This document shows, one piece after another, positions 34,464 to 41,557 of a DNA stretch of 41,670 bases. Source of the DNA: Lachnospiraceae bacterium (GTDB taxonomy: Bacteria; Bacillota; Clostridia; Lachnospirales; Lachnospiraceae); contig JAQXFO010000010.1 in NCBI GenBank assembly GCA_029005135.1, positions 1 through 41,670 of the forward strand, read 5' to 3'. Under the pieces are notes generated by a model. The model made no database searches. It was not told the DNA's origin and saw nothing but the letters and a program-made list of their open reading frames with translations. The first letter of the stretch is position 1. The number at the start of each line of letters is the position of its first letter. A program made the position numbers and the translations under genes.

Positions 34464-35426
34464 TTACTTGCTATCCCGTTTCTGGATTCTGATCAGGTCG
34501 ATACTGGCCGCCACAAGGATGATCAGGCCCTTAATCAGAGTGATGTAATAATAGGGAACACCTAAGATGTTCAGCGAATTGTCGATCATCGAAATCAACA
34601 GAGCACCAAGAACCGTATTACGGATCTTACCGCTGCCGCCGGCCGGGCTCGTGCCGCCGACGATAATACTGGCCATGATATCATTGAACATCGTGGAGCC
34701 GTAGTTGACGGAGCCGCTCTGCATATAGGCCAGTTCGACGATGCCGGCAATACCGGCGCAGATACCGCTGATAACATAGGCTTTGAAGATCGTCTTTCTG
34801 GGTGAAATACCGGATGTCAGAGCTGTTTTATGATTCGTACCGACAGCATACAGCTGGCGGCCGAAGATTGTTTTCGTTGTTATAATGTGAAGAACGATTG
34901 CCACGCCCAGGGCAATAAAAAGAATAAACGGGAAAATGCCGATGCCGCCTTTAAACTTGCCGAAGGCTGCCGGCAGACCGGATACGGATGCGCCGCCTGT
35001 AAAAACAACCGCAATACCGTTCACGATCATCTGAGTTGCCATCGTAACAATGAACGAAGGCATTTTAAATGTTGTGATGGATAAACCGTTGATAATACCA
35101 AGAAGCAGGCCAAGGCCGACCATGGCCAGAAGTGCCAGCACAATCGAGAATCCGCTGCCGCCCAGAGGTCCGGCTGTTCTCATAATTGAAGCACCAACGA
35201 CAGTTGTCAAGGCCAGAAGTGCAGTACTGGTAAAGTCTACACCGCCATTAAGAACGACCATATGGACGCCGCAAGCCATGATAATCAGCACGCTGCTCTG
35301 ACTCATAAAGCGTGATAATGTGTTCAGATTAGCAAAACCGGGGACAACCACCAGCGAAAAAATAAAGAATGCAATTACGAACCAGATAATGGCATCTATA
35401 GATTTAAATTTTTTTAATGTACTCAC
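34464..35426 (-). CDS. Ribose-type sugar ABC transporter permease (first permease)
   Basis: I place the start at the GTG at 35426 (MSTLKKFKS) because AAGGTGG lies 8 nt upstream; the longer frame from 35438 begins inside that ribosome binding site. The protein has RbsC features: IMACGVHMVVLNGGVDFTST, GIINGLSITTFKMPSFIVTM and FGRQLYAVGTNHKTALTSGI, with about nine hydrophobic helices. It follows a terminator-like hairpin after the binding-protein gene. Confidence 0.92.
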   Translation of the reverse strand: MSTLKKFKSIDAIIWFVIAFFIFSLVVVPGFANLNTLSRFMSQSSVLIIMACGVHMVVLNGGVDFTSTALLALTTVVGASIMRTAGPLGGSGFSIVLALLAMVGLGLLLGIINGLSITTFKMPSFIVTMATQMIVNGIAVVFTGGASVSGLPAAFGKFKGGIGIFPFILFIALGVAIVLHIITTKTIFGRQLYAVGTNHKTALTSGISPRKTIFKAYVISGICAGIAGIVELAYMQSGSVNYGSTMFNDIMASIIVGGTSPAGGSGKIRNTVLGALLISMIDNSLNILGVPYYYITLIKGLIILVAASIDLIRIQKRDSK

Positions 35427-35446
35427 ATTCAAACCCACCTTGCTTA

Positions 35447-35483
35447 TAAAAAAGGAGCGGGCGGATATACACCTGCCCGCTCC
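35447..35483 (-). terminator. Intrinsic terminator between binding-protein and permease genes
   Basis: On the minus strand GGAGCGGGC (35483-35475) pairs with GCCCGCTCC (35462-35454) across a 12-nt loop and is followed by six Ts. It likely stops part of the transcription so that the binding protein is made in excess. Confidence 0.88.
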
Positions 35484-35524
35484 TTCATTTTTTATGCTAC
35501 GAGATTATTCAGATTCTTTTCGAA

Positions 35525-36577
35525 TTAATAACCTGTGAAGTCAGCATAATCGGTATCGACGTTTTCGGAGCTAACTGTGAAGCCCGGATCGATGTAGTCT
35601 TTGGACGGTTTGCCGGAGGCAGCGTCAACAGCAGCATCGACACAGAGTGTAGCCTGAACGGTAGCATCCTGAACAGTAACGCAGTCGACATAGCCATCGC
35701 GGATAGCGGTAACGGCATCGGCAGCACCGTCGAATGTCACCAGAGTGACGTGACCATCTTCACCAACCTTGTTGTACTTGCCAAGCTGCTGCAGACCGGA
35801 AACGATAGACGGCAGAAGGGCATCAGACGGGCTGAAGATGAAGTTAACGGTATCATCGGAAGAGAATGTGTTCTGGACACCGGCCAGAGCCTTGTCACCG
35901 GACCATTCTGTCGGAACAGTGGCAACCAGTTCGAAGATATCCGGATACTTGGCGATGGATTCTTCGAAGCCTTCCTGACGGGCAATAGCATTGACGTCAG
36001 TCAGAGAGCCAACCAGTTCAAGGCAGCGATACTTTGTGCCTTCCGGAGTGATGGAAACGATGTATTCGATTTCATCAGCAACCATGGCCTTGTTATCGGA
36101 AGAAATGGTGGCATAAACTTCGCAGCCTTCACCGGCAGCTCTGTTAGCCATGACAACCGGGATACCGGCGTTGTTGCATTCGACGATAGCGGAAACAACA
36201 GCCTGGCCGTCGGCCGGAGCAATGATGATAGCATCAACGCCCTGGGCGATGAAGTTTTCGATCTGTTCATTCTGCTTCTGAACATCATTTTCAGCAACAG
36301 ATTCGATCAGAGTGATGCCTCTGGCTTCGCATTCGGCCTGGATTGTTCTCTGGTACTCAGCCCACATCTGGGACTCGATAGCGCACCATGAAACACCAAC
36401 TGTGACAGCGTCGGATTCCTCTTCTGCCGGAGCAGCTTCAGAAGATTCTTCAGCCTTGGATTCCTCAGCAGTGCTCGCCGGAGCAGCTGTTGATTCGGAT
36501 GCAGCGCTTCCGCAGCCGGCCAGCATGCTGATAGCCATAGCAGAAACAAGCATCAGGGATAAAACCTTTTTCTTCAT
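35525..36577 (-). CDS. Ribose-type sugar ABC transporter substrate-binding lipoprotein
   Basis: The 350-residue protein has a lipoprotein signal ending SMLAGC (Cys22), a Ser/Glu/Ala-rich linker to about residue 58, and a Peripla_BP_4 domain: GVSWCAIESQMWAEYQRTIQ, NDVQKQNEQIENFIAQGVDA then IIIAPADGQAV, and GIPVVMANRAAGEG. This class binds ribose, galactose, allose, rhamnose and similar sugars; the ligand is not determined by sequence. The ATG follows AAGGAG. It is the second gene of the long minus operon, after the PfkB kinase. Confidence 0.93.
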   Translation of the reverse strand: MKKKVLSLMLVSAMAISMLAGCGSAASESTAAPASTAEESKAEESSEAAPAEEESDAVTVGVSWCAIESQMWAEYQRTIQAECEARGITLIESVAENDVQKQNEQIENFIAQGVDAIIIAPADGQAVVSAIVECNNAGIPVVMANRAAGEGCEVYATISSDNKAMVADEIEYIVSITPEGTKYRCLELVGSLTDVNAIARQEGFEESIAKYPDIFELVATVPTEWSGDKALAGVQNTFSSDDTVNFIFSPSDALLPSIVSGLQQLGKYNKVGEDGHVTLVTFDGAADAVTAIRDGYVDCVTVQDATVQATLCVDAAVDAASGKPSKDYIDPGFTVSSENVDTDYADFTGY

Positions 36578-36601
36578 TTTCGTTTCTCCTTTTTTCTTAT
36601 T

Positions 36602-36628
36602 ACATTAACGGCCCTCTGCCGATAATGT
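36602..36628 (-). other. Hairpin in the kinase/binding-protein intergenic region
   Basis: ACATTAACGGC (36602-36612) and GCCGATAATGT (36618-36628) form an 11-bp stem with one mismatch and a 5-nt loop. No T run follows, so it is more likely an mRNA-processing or stabilising hairpin than a terminator. Confidence 0.5.
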
Positions 36629-36643
36629 TCTGTCATTGACTGA

Positions 36644-37576
36644 TTACCGGATGGTCTCAATTCTGACCTGTCCCATCAGTTCTTTTGCCCGCTTCGGATC
36701 AAACCCGACAGTATCATGAGATTCTGCCGTTGCCGAGGAGACTGCCGACGCGATTCTGAGTGTCTCTTCAAAGGGAAGCTCCTGATCCAGGCCATATGCC
36801 ATCCCGCTCAGGAAAGCGTCTCCGCAGCCGATCGTGTTGATAACATCGACTTTAAGCGGATGGACGCGATAAATAGCATCTTGATAGGAAACAAAAGAAC
36901 CGCGGCCTCCGCAGGTAACAGCGATGCAGGCAATACCTTCACCGGCCAGTTCGCGGATTCCTGCCACAACGTCATCATCGTTTTCTATCTTCCGGTGCAG
37001 GATCTGTCCCAGTTCATCCTCGTTGGGTTTAATGAGGAAGGGTTTCAGTTTTAAGCCTTCCTTCAGATTCTCAGAGCTTGAATCCAAAAGAAATCTGACA
37101 TTTTTTCCGGCCAGGCGCTTCATAGCCTCAACATAGAAAAGAGGGATCTCGGTATTGGAAGCATCACCTGACAGAACCAGAATGTCGCCGCTGCCAATCT
37201 CTTCTTCCATCTTTTTAAGAAGCAGTTCACCTTCTTCTGCGGTGATCATACGGCCTTTTTCGCTCATCAGAGTGCAGCAGCCGTTTTCTTCGACAATGGC
37301 ATAGTTGGTTCTTGACTGACCGTATTCGTAATGATCAAAACGCATATCGATGTAACCGTCGTTCATACGTTCTTCGATCTGCAGGCCGACCGAACCGAAA
37401 TCAATACCGTAGGCTTTATTGCGGCATTGCAGGATTCCCAGATTAACCGACACATGTGTGCCTTTTCCGCCAAGGACATCCTTCTGTCCCGTAATACGGT
37501 TGGTATTTCCCAGTGAAAGGCCTTTCAGATAGACGATACGATCCATCGCCGGATTAATTGTCAAAGTACATATCAT
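36644..37576 (-). CDS. PfkB-family sugar (phosphate) kinase, 1-phosphofructokinase/tagatose-6-P kinase type
   Basis: The 310 residues start MICTLTINPAMDRIVYL, typical of the FruK/LacC branch, with GGKGTHVSVNLGIL in the substrate site and the ATP/catalytic motif DVINTIGCGDAFLSGMAYGL (catalytic Asp in GCGD). The usual GGKGxNVA reads GGKGTHVS, so specificity may be altered. FruK/LacC enzymes phosphorylate fructose-1-phosphate or tagatose-6-phosphate. It is the first gene of the long minus operon, behind the promoter at 37700-37728. Confidence 0.9.
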   Translation of the reverse strand: MICTLTINPAMDRIVYLKGLSLGNTNRITGQKDVLGGKGTHVSVNLGILQCRNKAYGIDFGSVGLQIEERMNDGYIDMRFDHYEYGQSRTNYAIVEENGCCTLMSEKGRMITAEEGELLLKKMEEEIGSGDILVLSGDASNTEIPLFYVEAMKRLAGKNVRFLLDSSSENLKEGLKLKPFLIKPNEDELGQILHRKIENDDDVVAGIRELAGEGIACIAVTCGGRGSFVSYQDAIYRVHPLKVDVINTIGCGDAFLSGMAYGLDQELPFEETLRIASAVSSATAESHDTVGFDPKRAKELMGQVRIETIR

Positions 37577-37615
37577 AATTCTTTTCTCTTGTGTTTTCTT
37601 TGTTTTCTTTTGTTG

Positions 37616-37677
37616 ATTGTTTTGTTATGTTTTGTTTTTGCGTTTTGTTTTGTTTTTATTGGAGAGCGCAAAACAAT
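37616..37677. promoter_or_regulatory. Putative operator cluster in the divergent sugar promoter region
   Basis: ATTGTTTTG (37616-37624) and its exact complement CAAAACAAT (37669-37677) form a wide inverted repeat. Between and across them GTTTTGTT occurs four times (from 37619, 37629, 37642 and 37647). The same CAAAACAAT occurs upstream of the DeoR gene at 24168. The cluster lies just downstream of the minus-strand promoter, where a repressor would block transcription. Assignment to DeoR is inference. Confidence 0.5.
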
Positions 37678-37699
37678 TCTGTTGATTTTGTTTAATGCA

Positions 37700-37728
37700 A
37701 TTTTAACCGTCTATCCCTTGCATTTCAA
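37700..37728 (-). promoter_or_regulatory. Promoter of the long minus-strand sugar operon
   Basis: On the minus strand TTGAAA (37728-37723), 17 bp, TAAAAT (37705-37700). The leader to the PfkB start is about 115 nt and contains the operator cluster. Confidence 0.6.
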
Positions 37729-37827
37729 GTGTGCTTTGGCTATTTAGTACTATTTCGTGAATCTCTAACAGATATTTTCATGTATTTTTTGTCTTTTTGC
37801 TGTTTTTTATTTAACTTGCTTATATTT

Positions 37828-37857
37828 TTGTTTATTTCTCCTTTTCGGTGTTATAAT
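37828..37857 (+). promoter_or_regulatory. Promoter of the plus-strand sugar operon
   Basis: A perfect TATAAT (37852-37857) with TG one base upstream (extended -10) and TTGTTT (37828-37833) at 18 bp. It is 46 nt before the TTG start at 37903. Confidence 0.65.
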
Positions 37858-37902
37858 CTTTGAAACAAAACTTTTCTTTTCTTTCTTTAGGAGGATAAAA
37901 CA

Positions 37903-38718
37903 TTGAAAGATTTAAGCAAATATTTCGGCATGCCCATCATGCTCGACGAAGAGACCGGCAAACTGGTTTCCAGCGATCCGGATGTTTCCTGGGAAGCCTC
38001 TTCACGTAAGTTCTCCGATAAAATGATCGGCCTGATCGCCGATCCTTCTTATGATAAGAAGGATGAGATGTACTACGACTTCTATAAAGCCATCGTCAGA
38101 AACAGCGACAAAGAAGTCTTCACATCCCGCGAACTTCGTTATGATTCCACGGTTATCTTCGCCGGCACGGCCAATGGCGAATTCAAAAAGACTGCCGGTC
38201 ATTTCCATATGCCGATCCCCGGTAAAACCTGCAGCTATCCCGAACTTTACAGTGTTATTAACGGTACCGCTGTTTTCGTCATGCAGAAGGTCGATAATTA
38301 CGAAACAACCGACACGATGACCGTCGAGGATCTTGTTCTGGCTGTTGTCCATCCGGGTGAAACCATTGTTATCCCGCCGAATTACGGTCACTGCACCGTC
38401 AATATTTCCGATGAGACCCTTGTCTTCATCAACCTGGTTGCCGAAGACAGCCACAACTACTATGACGGCGTCAAAGCCAGTGTCGGCATGTCCGCCTACG
38501 TCTTTAAAGATGGCGACAGCTTTACCGTTAGGAAGAATCCGAACTACAAATTCAACTGCGAGCCGAGAATCACGGCACCGACAGACTGCCCCGAACTTGG
38601 CATCGTGGCCGGCAAGACAGCTTACGACGCCTATCTTGAAAACCCGGATCTCTTCCTGTATCTGAAAGATCCCGAAGAAAAAGCGCCCTACTGCCTGTCC
38701 ATGCTGAAGGATATCTGA
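37903..38718 (+). CDS. Cupin-type glucose-6-phosphate isomerase
   Basis: The start is TTG at 37903, 7 nt after a strong AGGAGG. The cupin core has KTAGHFHMPIPGKTCSYPEL and PPNYGHCTVN, giving the metal ligands His100, His102, Glu114 and His163 of archaeal-type phosphoglucose isomerases. At 271 residues it is longer than the roughly 190-residue archaeal enzymes, with extra sequence at both ends. The family interconverts glucose-6-phosphate and fructose-6-phosphate, and some members may act on other sugar phosphates. It leads the plus-strand operon. Confidence 0.92.
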   Translation: MKDLSKYFGMPIMLDEETGKLVSSDPDVSWEASSRKFSDKMIGLIADPSYDKKDEMYYDFYKAIVRNSDKEVFTSRELRYDSTVIFAGTANGEFKKTAGHFHMPIPGKTCSYPELYSVINGTAVFVMQKVDNYETTDTMTVEDLVLAVVHPGETIVIPPNYGHCTVNISDETLVFINLVAEDSHNYYDGVKASVGMSAYVFKDGDSFTVRKNPNYKFNCEPRITAPTDCPELGIVAGKTAYDAYLENPDLFLYLKDPEEKAPYCLSMLKDI

Positions 38719-38723
38719 GCATC

Positions 38724-39557
38724 ATGCTGGCTGACCTGCATTGTCACAGCACCTGGTCTGACGGCTCCTGCACACCGGAAATGCTTGTCAGGCTGGCTCT
38801 GAGAAAAAAGCTCAGCTATCTGGCCCTGACCGATCATGACACTATGCAGGGTGTCATTCCCTGCCGGAAAGCCGCCGAGGGCACGGCCCTGACGGTCATC
38901 CCCGGTGTCGAATGCACCACGAAAGATGCTGAAACCGGACGTTCCGTTCACGTCCTCTGCTATGCACCAAAGAAACCGGACGTTCTGGACGACCTTATGA
39001 GAACCACCTCCGAGCGGCGGCGCGCCGCCAAAATCGGCATGATGGAGAAGCTCGAGAAGCTCTATCCCGATGTTCGTGTTGAAGACGCCGAAGCACTGTC
39101 CGAAAACAGTGCTTCGATGTTTGAGAGCCATGTCATGACAGCTCTGGCTAATGCCGGTGTCACCAATCAACCCTTCGGCCCTCTGCTGAAATCACTGATC
39201 GGAAAACACGGCAGCTGCTATGTGCCGATTCAGTACCCGGACACATTGGAAACCATCGCCCTGATGCACAGGGCCGGCGGCTTTGTTGTCATCGCCCACC
39301 CCGGGCAATTTGATTCCATGGCCTTGACCCGGCGGCTGGCAAGGGAAAAGATGATCGACGGTATTGAATGCCGCCATTATCGCAACGATGAGAATGTCAC
39401 AAAAGAATGCCTCGCGTTGTGTGCCCGTTATGACCTGGCCGTTACAGGCGGCTCCGATTTTCACGGAGCCAACTCTGTTTCCCCGCACTCTCTGGCCTGC
39501 TGTCACATCAGCGGCAAAGAAGTGGATGTTTTTTTGAGAAGACTTGATAATTTTTAG
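38724..39557 (+). CDS. PHP-domain phosphoesterase
   Basis: The 277-residue PHP protein has the metal-binding motifs in order: LADLHCHSTWSDGS, ALTDHDTMQGV, IPGVECTT, VHVLCY, VVIAHPGQFD and VTGGSDFHGANS. Relatives are phosphatases such as the nucleoside bisphosphate phosphatase/RNase AM group. In a sugar operon it may dephosphorylate a sugar phosphate or remove a toxic by-product. The ATG is 5 nt after the isomerase stop, so translation is probably coupled. Confidence 0.92.
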   Translation: MLADLHCHSTWSDGSCTPEMLVRLALRKKLSYLALTDHDTMQGVIPCRKAAEGTALTVIPGVECTTKDAETGRSVHVLCYAPKKPDVLDDLMRTTSERRRAAKIGMMEKLEKLYPDVRVEDAEALSENSASMFESHVMTALANAGVTNQPFGPLLKSLIGKHGSCYVPIQYPDTLETIALMHRAGGFVVIAHPGQFDSMALTRRLAREKMIDGIECRHYRNDENVTKECLALCARYDLAVTGGSDFHGANSVSPHSLACCHISGKEVDVFLRRLDNF

Positions 39558-39569
39558 AAAGGTTAACAC

Positions 39570-40172
39570 ATGTCACTGAGTTATTTAAAAGAGCGCGAAG
39601 AAATGAGCAAAGTCGCCCATTATATGTGGGATCGCCGTCTGACAAATGCTGCCGGCGGCAACTTTGCTCTCAAGGTTGACGAAGACAGAATCCTGATATC
39701 CCCGTCACTTATGTCGGAACGTCATTTCTGTGAGATGGCCCCGGAAGACTTCCTGCTCATCAACGCCAACATGGATGTTCTGGAAGGTGAAGGCAAGCTG
39801 TCCAGGGAAGGCTATATGCACGTCCTTATTCTGACCCGCTTCAAGAACATCACCGCTACCATTCACGCACATCCGCAGTACTGCATGGTCTATGTGGCTC
39901 AGAACAAGCCGATTCCGAACATCACGGAAGCCACCTGGAAGCGCGGCCCGGTCGAAGCCATCCCGCCGACAAAGGCTTATACACGTGAACTGCATGAAGC
40001 GGTCTACGAGTACTGGGAAGAACGGCGCGAACTCGCCGAAACCTATCCCATCGGCTGCATTATGCCTTATCACGGTGTCGTCGTCTCCGGCAAGGATCTC
40101 TATCTGGCCTACAGCCAGTTGGAGCGTATCGAACAGGATGCCATGTGCGGCATTTTCAAAAACTTCATATGA
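39570..40172 (+). CDS. Class II aldolase/adducin-family protein (second copy)
   Basis: The 200 residues have the class II aldolase pattern: LTNAAGGNFALKVDEDRILI, SREGYMHVLIL with the catalytic Glu and His, ATIHAHPQYCMVY with the HxH zinc pair, and MPYHGVVVSGKDLYLA with the last His. It is only distantly related to the aldolase at 24983. It may split a ketose phosphate or act as an epimerase or decarboxylase. AAAGG precedes the ATG. Confidence 0.9.
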   Translation: MSLSYLKEREEMSKVAHYMWDRRLTNAAGGNFALKVDEDRILISPSLMSERHFCEMAPEDFLLINANMDVLEGEGKLSREGYMHVLILTRFKNITATIHAHPQYCMVYVAQNKPIPNITEATWKRGPVEAIPPTKAYTRELHEAVYEYWEERRELAETYPIGCIMPYHGVVVSGKDLYLAYSQLERIEQDAMCGIFKNFI

Positions 40173-40233
40173 TCCAATCCACGTGATGAAAAAGTTGACA
40201 CAGTCATTAAGTATGACTTACAGGAGGTAAAGT

Positions 40234-40830
40234 ATGAAAACCGTGAAAGACAAACAGGTTCTGGTAGCCGCCGACTTCGCCGGTGTCCCGCTGAAAGATG
40301 CTGTCGTCGAACATCTGCAGCAGAAAGGCTGGACAGTCACCGATATCGGTGTCAAGTCCCTGGACGATCCGCATCCCGAAATGTTCCATCGCATCGGCCT
40401 GCGTGTTGGTGCCAAGATCACAGAAGGCGAATTTGAACGTGCCCTGATCTTCTGCGGTACCGGCATGGGAATTCACCTGGCTGCCGCCAGATGCCCGGGC
40501 GCCATGGTGGCTGTCGCTGAAACCATCCCGGCTGCGCTGCGTGCCATTACCGGCAACAACTGCAACATTCTGGCCATGGGCGGACACTACATCGCACCGC
40601 ACACAGGCATCCAGATGGCCGACGCTTTCCTGGAACATAATCTGGGCGATGGTCACGAAGAATGGGAAGGCTTCTACGAATTCCATAAGCTGGCCTATGA
40701 CGAGTTGATGGCTTTCGATTATGAAAAATTCAAAGCCGATGGCTTCGAATTCATCGATCCGGTTGATCCGTATCTGGCTCCGGAACCGCTTGAAGAAAGC
40801 TGGGATCTGAAATATCACTGCGAAAAATGA
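40234..40830 (+). CDS. RpiB/LacA/LacB-family protein, divergent copy
   Basis: The 198-residue protein has the RpiB fold: VAADFAGVPLKDAVVEHL and RALIFCGTGMGIHLAAARCP with Cys74. Two conserved histidines of RpiB are changed: the DHAG motif reads DFAG (Phe15) and the HNxAN loop reads GNNCN (Gly107). It also has about 45 extra C-terminal residues. The next gene is a more canonical RpiB 19 nt away. Tandem unequal pairs are known as LacA/LacB of galactose-6-phosphate isomerase, so a heteromeric isomerase is likely. The ribosome binding site AGGAGG is strong. Confidence 0.9.
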   Translation: MKTVKDKQVLVAADFAGVPLKDAVVEHLQQKGWTVTDIGVKSLDDPHPEMFHRIGLRVGAKITEGEFERALIFCGTGMGIHLAAARCPGAMVAVAETIPAALRAITGNNCNILAMGGHYIAPHTGIQMADAFLEHNLGDGHEEWEGFYEFHKLAYDELMAFDYEKFKADGFEFIDPVDPYLAPEPLEESWDLKYHCEK

Positions 40831-40849
40831 TCTGACACGAGGTGATCCT

Positions 40850-41395
40850 ATGGAAAAACCGGTTTATCTCGGCAATGACACAGCCGGCTGTTATCTGAAA
40901 AACAAATGCATCGAATACCTGGAAGGAAAAGGTATTCCCTATGTCGATTGCGGTTCCGAAGAAGATCCGGATATTGAAAAAACCCGTTATCCCTTCTTTG
41001 CGGCCAAAGTCGCCAAAGCTGTCGCCACCGGCGAAGCCCGGTGCGGTGTCCTTATCTGCGGCACCGGTATCGGAATCAGTATGGTTGCCAACAAATTCAA
41101 AGGCATCCGCGCCGGTCTCTGCAGCAGCACCTACGATGCCGTTATGACACGCCGCCATAACAACGCAAATATTCTCTGCATGGGCGGAAAAACCACCGGT
41201 GAGTGGATCGCCATCGAAATGCTTGACGCATTTCTTAACACCGGCTACGATGCCGGCTTCCACGAAGGTTCTCTCAACCTGATCACAGAGATGGAAAACC
41301 TGATGATGAATGACCAGATCTGGTGTGAAGAACCGCGCAAGATTTCTACCGGGCCCCTGGCAGATGCCGAACTGTTTGACAGGAGCAAAGGTTGA
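40850..41395 (+). CDS. rpiB: RpiB-family sugar-phosphate isomerase
   Basis: The 181 residues include VYLGNDTAGCYLKNKCIEYL, GVLICGTGIGISMVANKFKG with catalytic Cys70, then IRAGLCSSTYDAVMTRRHNN and ANILCMGG with His103. The family isomerises ribose-5-phosphate/ribulose-5-phosphate, allose-6-phosphate/allulose-6-phosphate (AlsI), or tetrose phosphates. With AlsE in the locus, an allose-6-phosphate isomerase role is attractive. The position of His in DHAG is Thr11 here, so even this copy is not standard. It ends the plus-strand operon. Confidence 0.92.
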   Translation: MEKPVYLGNDTAGCYLKNKCIEYLEGKGIPYVDCGSEEDPDIEKTRYPFFAAKVAKAVATGEARCGVLICGTGIGISMVANKFKGIRAGLCSSTYDAVMTRRHNNANILCMGGKTTGEWIAIEMLDAFLNTGYDAGFHEGSLNLITEMENLMMNDQIWCEEPRKISTGPLADAELFDRSKG

Positions 41396-41419
41396 AATAT
41401 CCATTCATACTTCTCAGGG

Positions 41420-41450
41420 AAAGAGCTGTCGTTAAAGACGACGGCTCTTT
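41420..41450 (+). terminator. Terminator of the plus-strand sugar operon
   Basis: A 13-bp stem, 41420-41432 with 41438-41450 (one G-T pair), and a 5-nt loop, ending in TTT then CTCT. Confidence 0.85.
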
Positions 41451-41527
41451 CTCTGTCTTCAGACTACTCGGGACAAGGGCGTCCGCGCGATCGGCTGACT
41501 TCTTTACGATAGGCTATAGGCAGGTTC

Positions 41528-41557
41528 AAAAAAAAGGGACAACCGCCGGGTTGTCCC
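41528..41557 (-). terminator. Minus-strand intrinsic terminator
   Basis: On the minus strand GGGACAACC (41557-41549) pairs with GGTTGTCCC (41544-41536), with a 4-nt loop followed by eight Ts. It must end a transcript that enters from the right edge. Between it and the plus-strand terminator (41451-41527) I see nothing recognisable. Confidence 0.9.

Noticed and set aside
37591-37660. TG-rich repeats as a CRISPR array
   Set aside because: Units are only 8 bp with irregular spacing and no spacers; they fit regulatory repeats better.
40195-40220. TTGACA upstream of the first RpiB gene as an internal promoter
   Set aside because: No acceptable -10 box lies 16-18 bp downstream.
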